Shown here: positions 47,388 through 63,400 of the stretch, in pieces
Position numbering within the stretch: position 1 is the first letter of the stretch
Layout of the letters: the number at the start of each line of letters is the position of its first letter
Assembly: GCF_020184175.1 (NCBI RefSeq)
Contig: NC_065532.1
Span: forward strand, 7,130,001 to 7,194,000
Direction of reading: 5' to 3'
DNA length: 64,000 nt
Source of the DNA: Aphis gossypii
Lineage: Eukaryota > Arthropoda > Insecta > Hemiptera > Aphididae
The notes under the pieces: model-generated
Databases searched by the model: none
Told to the model about the DNA's origin: nothing
The model's input: only the letters and a program-made list of their open reading frames with translations
Translations under genes and position numbers: made by a program

Positions 47388-48774
47388 TTATTATAAGGTT
47401 TTTTATATTTTTTGACCTACCTATATTAAAAATTATTTGCTGTGTCAAAATTCTTGAAAATAAAAATATAATACAAAAATCTACATAAGTTGTTCTAGTA
47501 TTCGCACTAAAATATAAAAATCTTTTAAGCCTGTTTTATAAATTTATATTCGAAGTTTAAATATTTACGAAACTCGTTAAAATCTCCAAAGTTTACAAAC
47601 TACAAGTATTTTATATTATGAGTACCTATTAACGAAAAAAGATAGAAAGAAATTAGTACGTATATAAATTTGTAACGGTTTAGCAGTTAGTTTGTTTATA
47701 GTGTTTCATTTGTTATGTTTTCACAATGTTTTGCTTGTGGTCTTTTATTTCATCTGTATATAAATTGTATCGTTATAAAGCAACTATTAAATACGATTTT
47801 AAAGCTGGTCTTTGTTAACATCATAGGTACTCTGTACAGTGCATCATTACGTAGAACAATCGATGTTCGACATTTTTCCATCATATACAGTTAATAATTA
47901 TAGTGATAATAATAATACCTAACCCTAACCTATCTAGGCTGGCTCAAGTCTTAGGCTATAACATTGAATTTGAATATTTACAAAACACTGGTACTCGTCA
48001 CCTACTTCCAGTTGTGTATCTAATTAATCGATGACTGCCGGCCTTCCGCGAAGATTCACGTCCAAGTAATAATTAATATTATTGGTATTGATAATCGAAT
48101 TCAAATAAAGAAACGCTACTCGTAGCCTCCGGATCCAATTTAAACGTATACAAAAGAATATGAGTCGAACATCATATCATATTATTTCAAATTGATATAT
48201 TATTATACTGTGCGCGGCTAACGAAATTAATAATGATATTCGCCCATGTAAACTATATTATAATAGTATAATGCAATACGATAGGTAGTGATTACTCATT
48301 ATACGATGCACTTTCCAATTCCCCAATTAATTTTGAAACTACGTCTACGTTTTGATATTATATTATAACTGTTTACCGCGTCCAGTACCATTTTCTTTAA
48401 TTTCAATTTAAAAACAATACATATAACACATGAAACATAACAGTTTGGTCTGATCTCAATTAAGATTCTCTTGATTCTATGCACGGATTTATCGATGTTT
48501 ACTTTATGTCCAAATTTGTAAGCGGATTAACCTGATTTACTACAATAATTGAATTTTCATATCTACCAATCGCGTTCTTATCAGAATATATTCTCAAATT
48601 CTAATCTATCGTACTTTTTATGGCTAAAATAATTCTATTGAATATCTTGTGAATGTAATAAATTAAATAATTTGCATTTGTTTGAAACAAAACGTTTTTT
48701 ACCTCTCGATTGATTAATTTAAACTTTCTAACACTCATTTCAGTTAATGTTACAAATTAATCATGTTTTTTTTT
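47388..48774. other. AT-rich non-coding DNA
   Basis: No gene or recognisable repeat. Short open frames are AT-driven. A small CpG-bearing patch lies near 48000-48140. Confidence 0.45.
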
Positions 48775-49150
48775 AGATTCTGAGTAAAGTGATAAATATA
48801 TTGATTTTAAAATTATATGTGTAATTTTTTGTCTGTTATTAGCTTTAGGAAAATTAAAAAAGTTTGAATTTTCAACGTTATAAGCATAGAAGTCTTTGTT
48901 AGAAAATCGTGAGTAATTGATACTCAAAAACTTCAAAAGTTAAAAATTCTCAGAAATTTTCAAAATAACAAAAGAAAAATCAAAAAAAAAAAAACAGAAA
49001 TTACAAGCTATAAAGGTATTGATGTTTTATATTAAAACATTTATAAAAGCTTCATTTCTTATACCTTACGTTTAATAAAATATCCTTCATAAATAGGTAT
49101 AATTCATAACGTAACGAAAAATCTAAGAAAAATATAAGCAACATTTTTTT
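48775..49150. repeat. GATTCTGA-type repeat fragment, opposite orientation
   Basis: Begins TTTAGATTCTGAGTAAAGTG, the reverse of the terminus seen at 6.7 and 47.4 kb, and continues into AT-rich body sequence that fades by about 49150. Confidence 0.5.
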
Positions 49151-49454
49151 TTATAGACATTCAGAATTCAACTTTGAACAAAATTTATACGATAAAATAT
49201 AGCGATGTTAATATTTTTTTTATAATATAAAAATATTATTAGTGGAGTCTCATACATTTACGTAAGTTATGAATATTACTATACAAAATTAATTTATAAA
49301 TATTATCTAATCATATCATAACCTATTTATATTATTTTACGTCAAAGTTATATTGGTTTAAAAGTTAATAACTTTAACATAGTATAATATTATAAATTAT
49401 ACATAAAATTAATATTATTATAGTGAAATAACCTGACCTGCCGTAATACTAATC

Positions 49455-49655
49455 TAATCTATATTTAATATATAAAACTCTCGTGTCACAATATGGAAAA
49501 CGTATGTGGCCAAATTCCTCAGAAACGGATTGACCGATTACCTAGTAACCCTGGGTGTAAGAGGTGACTCACCACAAAGATTTTTTAATATTTTTATATA
49601 GGTGGTGGTTATTATTATTATTTTTAAAAAATCGGGACTTGCTTTTATAGTATAG
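49455..49655 (+). mobile_element. Helitron-like 5'-type fragment
   Basis: AATATATAAAACTCTCGTGT followed by CAGAAACGGATTGACCGATT resembles the start of dispersed Helitron-type elements in insects. No CTRR-type 3' end is visible nearby. Short and uncertain. Confidence 0.3.
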
Positions 49656-52600
49656 ATTATTTTATTTCATTATTATTTTATTCAACGGTCGAGCTGTTTC
49701 TGTAGAAACACGAAATATAATATAATATAATATATTATATGGATTTCCACGGAAACGACTCGACCTTTGAATAAAAAAAATTATAAAATATTAAATTATA
49801 TTTCAAGTAAAATATTTTAAAATTGAAAATTTCACTCTTCTTGAAACATTTCAATGAAATATTGAAAAATATTTTTCTTGGTTTAATCATGTTCGGTTGT
49901 ACACGATTAGAAATAATATATTGATTGTACACAGAACATATTGATAATGAATAACTAATCAGTTACCATTTATATCAACCAAGGTTTAAAAACTACTATA
50001 ATATGTTAATGGCTATAAATTAAATTTTTTAACTGTAGGTATAACTTCTTAAAATATGATATATTGGTATTAATTTTATTAGATTATTCGTATACGAAAC
50101 TATAAACTATATACTTTTAGATATATTTTTTTTTTTTGTTTTTCATTGAAATGAAATATTTCATGAAAATTTAAAACCCTAGACTATCTTTATTTCATTT
50201 ATTTTCGTACATAATAAGTTACAGTAGTTACACAAAATAAGTTGTGTGTCCCTACTGTAAAATTTAAATTTCAACGTATATGTATTAAGTATATACTTTA
50301 AATTATAATTTATCAAAATAATTTTTAAAAGCGTACCTGGTTAAGCATCGCCCACGACCCGCCTCAGAATGTATAGATGTATAGAATGGACGATAGATCA
50401 ATTGTTATTGTCGACGTATATGATATTATGTGATATCGGCTTAAACCTTTGAACGGTCCTGCGGGGTTTGAAACATAAATCACTGCGTTCTAACTACGAC
50501 TGACGAACTTAATCTTGAGACTCAAATAATTAAGATAGGTTAAAGCACTTAAAACGCATCCAATAATAATAATAACCAATAGAAAAGTAGCGTATAAGTC
50601 AACAGCTCTCTGATTGGTTGTATGACGTGAAGACCTACAGAATGCCATGCCCACTGTTGTTGTTTAATAATCATTATATAATTGTTATTCATTTAACGAC
50701 GTTATAATATTATTATAGTATAATATATATATGAAAAATAATGATATTAATGTGGCAAAAAAATTGTTTTTATTATCTATAAGTATATTTATATTTATTT
50801 ATAATAAACACCTTAAATTATTGTTATTTTGCTTCGATATAAAGTATGTACACTTTATAGAATGTTATGGTCGAAATAACTATAAGACAAAGAAACAGCC
50901 CTACAATTTGCAAACAACTATCCACGGGGCAGAACATGCTTGTGAAAGCTAGTTAAAAATAAAATATAATAAAATAATTATGTTATCTATAAGTATTCAG
51001 TATATTGCTTTCCAGCATTAAGTACTTCAATTTAATCGATTTGACCGACAACGCCAACAAGTACACAGAGCATTCAATTTCAAAAATATCATGAAATATA
51101 CTAAAAGATAGACCGTTGAATTCAAATTTGGCACATCTATCACAGTGACCCACTTGATATCTATACTGTACAGAAGACCGATACGACTTGTCCGTTGAAT
51201 GTAATGTGTAAGTATACATATGCAATATTGTAACTATACAATATAGTATTACTGTTATTCGCTGTCTTTTTTATTGTATCATGTTTATATAATATTATTG
51301 TATAATTATTAATACGTCATGCTACATTGTATTTCAGTTGTTCAGGCATTAAGTATAGAAAAAATAATACATATAACGTCATACTTACGAATTATGGAAT
51401 GATTATACGTTTGAATGACTACGCGCTAATTTTGATAGTATAAATGTTACAGGAAAGTAAGAATTTTGAGCACTGCATTCACAATGATTATGTATAATCA
51501 CGAATTTTAATAGTTAGATATTAAATTTGAGTGTTTAAAATATTATAACAAATAATATTATATTATTATAAAAATAATATTGAAATGCAATTTGTTCCAC
51601 ATAACCTTCATTGTATAAAAAATGTGTCTATATTATGTGGATAGTATAACGAAAAATAACAACATTTTGTGAATATTGTGTAGTACTATTTTTTACGGAT
51701 ATTTTTAAGCGGTAGTAAATAATATATATGTATGCAAATAAAAACTTAGGACGGAAATATTTAATTTTACAACTCACATAAGTTCATTTTTGTGTAAATT
51801 TATCAACCCAATATTTTAGAAAATTATCTTGATACATTTATCGATATGATTTAATTTTTTTTTACAAAATTAAGCTTTACGTAATTAACAGAGTTATTAA
51901 AAATTCATTTCATACGTATCGAAAATTAAAATTGTAAAAAAATCAAATATTAATCCTATGAATAAAACAGCTTAATATAATTCTATTGTATTATAAAATG
52001 AATGTACAAATTACATTTTTATAATTTATTGTTTTATACTGTTGCTTATGACAAAATATTTATACTGCCAAGTTGTGATGTTATAATTTATGCATATTAT
52101 TAATCAAAATAAAAATACCATTTTCAGAGAAATGTCAACGATATCACTCACTCAATATCATAAAAAAATATGTTAAAAAAAACACAATTTTATTCGAAAT
52201 TACAGTCGGGTGACAATTTTATATCTTATAAAAATTTAATTAATATAATAAATTGTAAGTTTACTTCTAAATTTCACTATAATATGATTACAGAAAATGT
52301 GCATAACATTATTATTTTATAAAACTATAAAATTCGGAACGATTAAGATAATTTATTTGTTTTGAAATATGTAATATTATCGGTTGGCGATGAAGTTTAA
52401 CGAATATGGCCAATTTCCAATTTAAAACAACGAGAGATTAACCTATATTATATACAATTCTGAATTGCTTCCATTTCAAAAATAATTTTTAATTTATTAA
52501 TAAATTAAGATTTAGTAAATTTCTATATTATAATATTAGTTGTGAAACGTATCGAAACGTTTAACGGGATTTCGTAATTTAAGTACCACATAAATCTTCT

Positions 52601-53273
52601 CCAGAATGACATACCTGTAGATATTGTATTTGTTAACCGCATAATATATAACATATTAACTACAGATAATATATCATATGTGCCATTAGCGTCATAACAT
52701 AATTATTGTCCACGCCGACAAAAAAAAAAAACATAAACTGTTAGATAAAACTCGTCCACTCATATAATTTAATCATATAAAAAACCATTAATTTGAATAA
52801 ATATAATAATTTAATAATTTATTGTTATGTAATTGTTACGTAAGTATAAGAACATTTTGGACGGTGCTTCGAGTAGGCAATTTAGGGGCATTCGTGTGTT
52901 GCATTCAAACGTTGTGTATCAATATCATACTCGTACAATGACAGAAATAATCTAAAAAAATTAATACTATTAGTGAATAAAATTAAGAAGTATTATCAAA
53001 AAAGGTATTGTGCTCAATATTAATTTTTTATACAGTATAAGTATAAGATTCATATGAAATATAAAAACTATTGGAAATATTAAATATTGTATTATATTTA
53101 TTGTATTATATAACAAAATAATTAATAATATCCCTAATATTGTTAGCAATGTAGTGTGTATTTATTTATTTTTTTATCGCTGAAACAGTTGTTATAAAAT
53201 TCAATTCAATAAACTAAATAAAATAATTGTTAGATAAGAAAGAAAATCGATTTTGCCGATTTGATATTTTTAT
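49656..53273. other. AT-rich non-coding DNA
   Basis: Nothing recognisable as a gene on either strand. 50335-50650 is slightly richer in G+C. Open frames up to 80 codons are unsupported. Confidence 0.45.
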
Positions 53274-53760
53274 GTTTTAGATTCTGAGCGGAGCGAGGAA
53301 TGTATTGGTCTTACAATGATGTTTATTTCTTTTTTATTCTGTAAACACTTTTTCTCTCCCTAAACTTGCTCAAAAGTACAAGTGTAGCATAATTTCTGAA
53401 AGATAATGTTCTTGAGCAGGTATTTTTTCGATTTTCGAAATGATACTCGAAATAAAAGCGGTTAAAGGAGAAAAATGTACAACTTCACGATTATGTAGTA
53501 TAAAATAATTACGGCTTTATTAATCACCATAGAAACGAATAAAATTAAATTAAAAAGATCCCCTCGTCCGTCCAGAATCGTTTTTTTATCGAATGCAATC
53601 ATATTTCATTCAAATCGAATACCAACAGTAATATTACACTATCCTGTCCAGTGTCCAAGGACCGAAAGGACGATGGACAGATATCTACCACCGAAATGCA
53701 CTGACTTACTTTTTAGATTCTGAGTGGAGCGAGAAATATATTTTTATAATGATTTGTTGA
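53274..53760. repeat. Two GATTCTGA-type termini in tandem
   Basis: TTTTAGATTCTGAGCGGAGC at about 53274 and TTTTTAGATTCTGAGTGGAG at about 53704, same orientation, about 430 bases apart. Between them lie GATACTCGAAATAAAAGC and GATCCCCTCGTCCGTCCAGA. One copy has probably inserted beside or inside another. Confidence 0.55.
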
Positions 53761-56700
53761 TCGCAAAATCCTGTATCAATTATAAACATAAAAATCTCAT
53801 TTTTATTAACACGCACACATAATTGTAAGGCCTATGGCCAACACACACACCATCTATAAGTAAGTCAGTTCACTGTGCACCTTAGACCTCAATAGTATTA
53901 GTGTATCGAACTCCGTAAGACGACGATATAGTCACATTGTATATACTGTAAATTTATAAACTTATAAATCTATATACCATATAAAACGCAATATACATGT
54001 TGAGAGTATAATTATTTGTAAGTGTTTAGTATACGATCAAACTTAATAAAGACTGAAATCAAATCCTAGCTAGTTATTTAAATATATATTTAAACTCCTG
54101 CAGAAACGGTAATTATATTTATAGGGACCTACGACTCTCGCTAGATATTTTATACTTAACTGGTCGTTCCCCCGACCAAGTTACAGTCCCATTATATCGT
54201 CGACGACGAGTTCTCCCACCAGAATTGTCGTCCCACTCACAAACATCAGACGAAACAATTTTAACATAGTAAAGCTGCGATGTTTGTTTTTTACGCAGTG
54301 TGCCCCTATATAGGTAGGTAGGTAGGTACCACGAAAACGATTCGTGCATTTATTATTATTATTATTAATGTTGCGTGTACGAAGATCGTGATTCGTGAGA
54401 TTCATTAGCGAAACACGTATTTTAATTGGACCCAAACAACAACGGACGAATACATTGATTTCTCTATTTATATTATTATAATATTGCAGTATCGCCGCCG
54501 GGCTCGGTTGCCGCTGTTCGAAACTATAACCGCCGCCACCGCTTTTTCGTTCACGCTAATTTTATTAATCGCGTTACGCGTTATGCCAACAATAACAATA
54601 ATAATTAATATAACAATAAAATGATTACAGACTTTGCTTGTGTTTGACCAACGAATGTAATATTATCACGAGACACCAAAACGTGGCGTCGGAAACACCC
54701 CGAGGTTTTAATTGAAATTAAATCGATTTTTCCCGACCGTGTAGTTTTGTTGGAAAAATTTAGTATTACAGTCTATCAAGACGGAACGCGTCGAATTTAT
54801 AAACATCAAAAACTTTACGTTAACGTGTAATCATCGTAATTTTTTTCTTCCCGTTACGAACCGACGACAGAGCGGAAACTGCGCTTTCGTACTACTTTCG
54901 CGATTTACTGTTAAAGTCGACACGAAACAAACCGAATAAATCAAACAATAAAACGTTAAAAACACTAGTCTATTATATTGAATTCGATGTGTTATTACCT
55001 AATGTTAGGCTCCAATCGGTAAACAAAATGTATGTCGATATAATCAAACACTTAGTTATCACTAAAAATTTAATCGTCAAAAAATAAAAATAAGTCTAAA
55101 AAAAAAAACGGTCGACTTAACATTTATTTTACAGGTAAAATAATGGTGACACGTAAAACATCCATACATGTTATATATGGTCACCTTAAAAAAAATATAC
55201 ACTATACTATATACAATCCATTACAAGTGGATTACCCATAAAGGTAAAATTAGTTTACAAAGAAAGGTACTTATACTGATTTACCCATGAATCGAGGTAC
55301 AATAAAATCAAGATATACAAATAAAGTACTATAAATTAAAGTTTATCATTAGCACTAGATGCAATATACCTAATTAATATTTTTTTAAAACCGTTTTAAG
55401 GACTTTTTTCATTAATATTATATTATATACCTACTAAATATTGTTTTAATAACTAAAAAACTAATCGTTAGTTTGTTTCATCACAGGAAATAATTACAAG
55501 TTGTACCTTCAAAAATCTCAACAGTTTTAAAATATGGCCTTTAAGATGATATTTAAACATTTCAAAAATCAAAATTATAATATATTCATTATTAAATGAA
55601 AAAACGACTGTGTCCATAATATTTGGTAAATCATCCGGTAAACATAATATTATGTACGTTCTAAAAAATAATTCTCGTTTTGAAGCGTCATCGTGATTTC
55701 TTTTTATTGCTGTTTGATACGTTTTTTATTGTACACATCATATTGTAACAATAGTACGTGTGTACGATATATTTTATACACGTACGCACGTATACACTGT
55801 TCTAACACAGCGGTTAGCCGAAAAAATGGTGAAAAAAAAACGAAAACGAAAATCCTACCGCTAACTCGTCGGAATTCGATTTCGAAAGCGAAAACTGCCG
55901 GTAAACTATATATTACACGACTACCGGTACACCACACGCCAATATTATGAATAACATACTGGTTTAAACACGGACAGCATAACAATTAAATGATAAAATA
56001 ATTATGTTATAATACATATTTAATTAGGCATTGTGAAATTGTGTAGTGCTTTTCTGTATATTGGTAAATCATTATTCTGTTTTGTAAATATTATTATTTT
56101 GTTTATCAACGCTTCAATGAAATGTACGTATAGGACTCGAAAAGGATAAATCTTGAGTGATAATTAAATACAAATGAAATTGTCGATCTGTAGTATCGAT
56201 CCATCGTTAAGAGACACCAAAAAAAATTATCACGCAGTCAAAATCATGATATTTGATGTTAAAATCGAAGCGTTCAGAGTAAAACCGTCGTGTATGTAAG
56301 TCGGTAACGAAACCAAAATTTATGAACTTACAAACTACATTACTCTGAAACGGCGGAACATGTACACTAATAAAGTAGTATAAGGTAGATTACACTCTCG
56401 GTTCAGTAAAAAAAAATTGTAAATTGTATTCCATACAACAAGGCCAAGCCGGGCGGTGTTGCAATGTCATTATTTCGCATGCTATGATTGTAAGGTCGAT
56501 ACGGCGTGTTAATTACTGGAAGTAAAAATTCGATTGACCCAGTTAAAGACCGCAGTGAAAAGACGGACGAAACTAATAAGTGTACTATCGCTCGTCGATG
56601 TGTATATTATGTATTAAAACCGACATCAGTCATTGCCGTTGTATTCGCGTAGTAATTTTTCAGGAAACGCGTATTCGTCCTTATTGTGCCTGATAATAAA

Positions 56701-57480
56701 CCGCGTTTAAATCGATAATCTTATATTCGCCAAGTATATCTTCAACTCGTATAAGTGTATAAGACTTCGGTCGAAGTACGCACTACACTCTGCTGCGGAG
56801 GAGGGAGGGTCTTTATTCTTTGAGATGTTTTTTATTTTTCTATTATAACATATTATGCAATAATATTTATTGCGTTATCTTTATAATTATTCTATACACA
56901 ATATATAATACCACGACGTCTGTCGACCGAATTTATTCGTCGTCGTATCGTGTGATGATAATTAACGCGAACGCGTAAAACGATATATTATAAAAGTCGT
57001 ACATATAGGTCGATCGGAATTAAATTATTATATTATTTACACCGTCGCCACGATAAGTCGATCGGTTCAATCCGTATGGATACGATTAATAATGTCGTGT
57101 GATCTTCGTGCGCGCGCGTTCAACTCGTTTCTTCGCCCGTCGAACGTGTTGCAGCTCACGGACTTTTAATTAACCACTGACCCAATTGCTCGCGGGGGCG
57201 AAAAATAAGCGACGTGTCGATCGATATGATCTCTTCGCGGGTCCGGAGCTGCCTAACCGATTGATTGGCCGCACGTAAAAAAGACAAATTAACACCGTTC
57301 GCGGCCCACGGTTATAGGTAATATTATTTCGTATTAATATTACGAGACTCGAGTTCGTGCGACGAGCGTGTTTGGAAATCACTGCGTATCGAAACGTCGA
57401 AATACGGTCGTTGAACAACGGCGTATAGTCTTTCACGTTTCGTCCGCGTTCGTTCTGCGACCACGGTACACGTTCAATAT
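53761..57480. other. Non-coding; CpG blocks at 54.1-54.96 and 56.1-57.48 kb
   Basis: A GGTA microsatellite lies at 54311-54330 and a TTA run at 54349-54367. The 54480-54560 stretch is rich in GCCGCC/CCGCCGCCACCGC. 56900-57480 is dense in CpG (GTCGTCGTATCGTG, GCGCGCGCGTT). Open frames of 76-93 codons overlap on both strands without known motifs. No gene can be supported. Confidence 0.4.
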
Positions 57481-60400
57481 AATAGATAACTGCAGTTCGT
57501 TGTATTATATATACTTTTAAAATGTTCGAAATACTTTTTTAACACTCGCCAATATGATATATCGTTTTAAAAATTATTTTTTCTCTCTCGGAAAAAAAAT
57601 TCATTTTTTGATATTTTTTTTTCGTTTTATATCTGCGCTTTGTACGAGATCATAGTCAGAAGTTCGATATTGACTGTAAACTATTTTGTTAAGAGATAAC
57701 AATAACACTATAATATCGACTTCCTACTATAAACCGTATATAGTTATTAGACAGGCACGCATTATTAGTAGGTAAATAAGTAAAATGGTCCTTAAAAAAA
57801 AAAAAAAGAAATATGTTTGAATTGATTAACACGAGTATAAACGCATCACACTCGATCGGCTATAAAATATATTATATTTGATCGAATTGAGTTAGTTCAA
57901 AGTAAATTAAGTAGGTATATTTAAAAAATATTTTGAGTAAAATTGTTCAATAATAATAATATAAATTTAATAATATTTAATCTTAAATGATTTCAAAAAG
58001 TATTTTACCCTTATGCATATATATATGTATCAACAAGAAATCTAAAACACAATTTTAATCTGGAAAGCTAATACAGCCGTGGAGGCGTTATAAAGAGACT
58101 AAATTGTTTTATCTTGACACAATTTTTGTTGAAAATCCTTTTTATATTTGAATCACTCATTTGATTTAAGCTCCTTCCAAAATTTAGGTCTAACTACGTC
58201 ACTTATGATTAGTTACAAATGTTGATACAACGGCCATGAATTTCATCAAATATTATTATCTCGTTTAAGTTTATCTTTTAACGTTATGCAAGTCACGGTG
58301 AATAAACCAAGAAGCGTTTGATTTGTCATATAATATATTATATAACAACGAACGTAATGTAATAATATACCTATACCGATTATAATAACAATTTTTTAGA
58401 AAAGTATGAAATAGTGCTCCAAAATTATCATAGGACGAGATTTTCGGATAGTAGAAATAATAATAATAACAATAATATAATATAATGGCGTGACCGCAGA
58501 TTCAAATTATCATTGTTGTCACCGTCACCACCGCCTAATAAGCAACACGTGAAATGTGCGATAACTCCAGAAAACGTTCTGCCTACAATTTCACGTCATT
58601 GTACAGCCGGAGAAGACAATGGAATGGAAACGAATACCGGAAGCTGTGGACTAGGTATTAACAACGATATATAAGTAACTGTGAGCATAAAAAATAAGGT
58701 GAATTAAAATTTCGCATAGAACCCGTAATGTAAGGTATATAATATGAATTGGAACGGGACACTGAGATTTAAGAAAAACGTAATTTTACCTCAGATACCT
58801 TAAACCGCTGTGTTTTTACTTTTTTTTTATAAAAATTAGACATCCGCAGTATCATTGATTTCCGGATATCGTGACGAACAGTTTATTATACAGTTCTATA
58901 CCACGTTTAATAGATAAACTCACGGTTTTCATAAAGTCTCTCCCCCTATTTCTACGACATTGACCTTGTAAGTAAATAGGTAAAATTTTAATATTATTCG
59001 ATCAACGTGGATAACATAACCTAACGCGTATTTAACTATTGTTATTGTTTTAATGTGTGTTCCGTACAAGTTCAAACAAAATGCGTTGACATATAGAGAC
59101 TAACTCTATAGAAGATTTACTAATGAATCTTCACTAGTTAGATGTAATATTTATATCTATAAATTTCATTTTTATTGTATTTTATATTTACAAAAACTTT
59201 TAATTCTAGATTGTACCTAAAAATGTTTTGAATAAAACTGTTCAGATATTATATAATTTATTATATAAATATTAATAATAGGTTATTATTAACAAAAACT
59301 AGCACTTTGAATTTATCATACCCAACATGTTAAGCAAAATTTATAAAACTAAAATTTTCATTGGAATTACGATATAATCTGTCATAGATATAGCTCAAAA
59401 AATGAGCAAACATCAATTTTACTAACGTTATTTTATAGCTATTTTTTTTTTAATTAGCACACTGTAAATTTATTATTAATTTTAAATTATGTTTACGTTT
59501 TTAATGGTATTCAATTTTTTCGTTTTTCATTTGTTGATATAGTTAAATTTTTTAAATTTTATTTTCCGTTATAATGATATAAAAAACATTTTGAAACCCT
59601 AAATTCAAATTTAATTTATACTGCAACAGGTTATATTAAATTGTATAATTTATTTATAGTTACAGGCCGTTAGGCCATATATACGGGCCACAACATAAAA
59701 CTAAACTATTTTACTATTAATTAATCAAGATATTAAGAAAAAAATGTATTCAAATTAAATTAAGAAATTGAATATTGATTAAGAAGTTAGATTGAAAAGT
59801 GTCTCGCCTTCGTGACGACAACGACTGCAGATAAGATGATAAAATTAAGTAACAAAAATGTAATGTCATCGGTATAATATGTGATAGATTTTTTTATATA
59901 GGTATTATTAATTATTACAACTAATCGCATGTTCTAATTCAATTTAATTTTATACTATAAACATAAACAAAACTGCGCATTAGACATAAATAAAAACTGT
60001 ATCTAACTGAGAAAAGCACTATAAAAAATATGATTAAAACAGAAAAAACGCATATCATTTGTGTTAATGCTGAATTAGTTGAGATGCTGATAGCGATATC
60101 GTAGATTATTCCATACCACAAATATAAGTTATCAATTATTTTTGTTCATACAGATTGTGAATTTCCTTTGTTTAAAATAAATCATACTATTCCTAGTACT
60201 AATTAATTACTTTTCTACTATTTCTGTCAACAATAGTTTTAAAAATGAATTCTTTCAAACATTCAGAATTTAAGAATAATAAAACAAAAATCGTATAATA
60301 TAATGACAGGGCCCCGAAATAAAATATAATAATAAATTGTCTTTGGAAAATTCTGAGAAATATTCACAATTCCAATTCCTTGAGTGTACCTATCTATAAA

Positions 60401-63400
60401 ATATTATATCCTTGACTGAAAAAGGTCAAACAAAATTTATATTGTCCAAATCGATTTAACTTAATTCTAAATAATTTTCTCTTGCGTGTAATCGCTCATC
60501 ATAATTAAAATACCAATTAGCATATATATTTATACTGCAATATTATTAGATGTAGATTTACACTGCAACCGTATCGGGGTGTTTTATGCTGTCATAGGAC
60601 AAAAAATGATAATAATATAACACGAGTAGAAAGTGAATGGGTTAGTGGCATAAATCAAAATTTACAGTTTATGATAACGGTTAACGATTGAAATTAATTA
60701 AATAACGATAACTTACAATTAGTTTAAAGCAACAAAATTTAAAAAAAAAATATTGTTATTTCTAATCATCATATTGATTTTGACAATCATAATATTATAA
60801 AATAATAGTAGAATAATATTATAACGATCACCGTGTAATTCTACAGGTTTTTCAAACTTTCTATAGACACGACACGGTATTTATACCTAGTCGTAACGTA
60901 AATAGAATTACACTTAGTGTTGTATAATATACATAATATCATGTTATACTCACGTCTAAAATATTTTGCGAATTAATGTTTTCTAATATTTCTAATTAGT
61001 AAGGTTAACTAATTACATAGGATTTTTTATAAACAATAAGATTTAAGTAGTAAAAACATATTATGCTGATAAAAAGAAAAAAACGTACAGCACAATATGA
61101 TATATGAAGATATGACAATATGAGATATGTACAGAAAAATTAGTACTGAATATAGCAAATGACTCACAAAATGTAACAAAAATATATTATTCTAATCAAT
61201 GTAATAATAGTTTTAATTTCTGTTTTTAATTTTTTTTTTTTTCTATGACATTATCTTCTTAAAATATTCATTTATTAGAAAATGATTTCTTGTTTAAAAT
61301 TTCTTTGGATAAAATCAATAATTATTATTATAAAACAGGGAAATAATCGATTTTATTTCGATACCCATATTATGATATTGATATAGGTATTAGAATAAAA
61401 AAAACGAAAACAATATTTGATGCTTGGATTTGTGTTTAAGAATAAGTAGCGCTATCTATGAGGTATTTTACAAAGCCAATAATTTATATCCGATGTTAAT
61501 GACAGAAATATGTAACACGCTACTGATATGTATATTAAGTTGCCTATAGTATGTTTTGATGTTTGATTTTAAAAATTTTTCTAATTTCTATAAAAACTCA
61601 AAAACATATTATAATGCTTGTATATATTTAAAATAATATAAAATGATAGATCAATTTAATATAGTTTGACTTTCACTCGGAAATTATGTTATTATTCTAA
61701 TTAAATTTTTAGAAAATTTTAACAAAATAATAAACGTTTTAAATATTATAAATTTATAAAATATAGCATGAAAAGAAGAGGAATTAAGCAATTTCATTTT
61801 TCAGTTATAGTTATGAGCGCGCACGAGCTTCAGATAAGGACTGCATTTAGCCAAAAACTGAAATTGACTTTTCGCACAGGACTTTAGCGACACAAGTTTA
61901 ATTTACATTGCCGTTTGAAACGCAGAAAAATCATTTTCTTATAAATGCCTTTTAACAAAATACATAAAACTTTTTGGATCATGTTAAAGCGGGATGAAGA
62001 AATCCATGTGTTGATCGAGTGAACAACTACATCTAAGTAATAATTACAATAATGTTTATTAATGATATGAATAATTCAAAACTAATCGAATATTAAATAA
62101 GTGACAACAATAACATATCAATATCTAATATATTATACCATAATTAAATTATAGTAATTACTCATTTGTATAAGAATAACTGTAATGTTTAAAAAAATAA
62201 AAATAAACAGCTTAACGATGCACATAATAATAATAATAATTTATGTTTAATAAAAATAAAAAAATCGGTGTATCTATAATATTCTATGTACATAATATTA
62301 TGTCATTATATAATAAATTATGTCTGCAATTTTGACGATATGAATTTTGATACGTCACTTTTATTTTGGATTTATAATGTTGTTAATAAGACACGTCTTA
62401 TAAATACCATTAAAAACTGGTATGTGTTGATGTCTGATGATCGTTAAACGTTATCATGCGACGACGTTATATCACCGGGACAACAATGATAGTATGGAAT
62501 TTTTTCAGAATTTTACGGAAAATCAAAGCGTCCTTGATTGTATTTCGGTTGCGAAATGTGTCGTAACATCGGTAATGTATCCGGAAAAAAAAATTTCAAA
62601 TAAAAAAAAAATTCGGGGTGGGAGCTCAAATATTTGTATAATATATATTGTTATCTGGTCCGACGGTGTGTGAATCAACATAACTCAAGTATAGTGATTA
62701 TACTGTCGACATCAAGCGATCGTCGTGTGTATAGAAGGTTTATGGTTAGCATAATATCGTTAATCTTAATAGAACTTGATAACCCAATCGTTACGTTCAA
62801 CGGCCCTATATATATTTTAAAATTTACTCGAATTTGGCTAACCTTATTTGGGTATATTATTTATAACTAAAATATTATATCAACGAGATAAAATAACGTG
62901 AAAAATTGTTTGTCCAACTCAATGATGAACATCTTTCTTTAAGACCACTACCCGAACATTATTGACTCCAATTATAATCACGAGCAATAGTTGAGAAAAA
63001 CTATTTTATATCGCTATAAATTGTTCTAAATCGTCAATTTTTACATCACACGAACATAATTTACCTATAGTCAATATTATCCAAACGGTGGTCTCACGAA
63101 TCCGCGCTGACCCTATAACACGACGGTCAATAACAATACGCGTTATCTATTATATTGTTATTTTCAAAAAATAATCCAGATTATTTTTATGAGATAAGCA
63201 CGAGCCGGGATCGAATAATATCGTGAAAAAACAAACTCCGTCGGTGCGCAAATTATGTACACGCGACTTAGGAGTAGTGTACGACGATTATCCGCTGCCA
63301 TATAATATATATTACACGTAGGTAAGACGGTTTTAAATTATAATATATATAGGAAAAAAAATTCTTCTCACATAATTCGTATAATCACATGAAATTTTTG

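Noticed and set aside
57170..57436. 88-codon minus-strand frame in CpG-rich DNA
   Set aside because: No recognisable motif or splice context; long frames are expected by chance in this composition.
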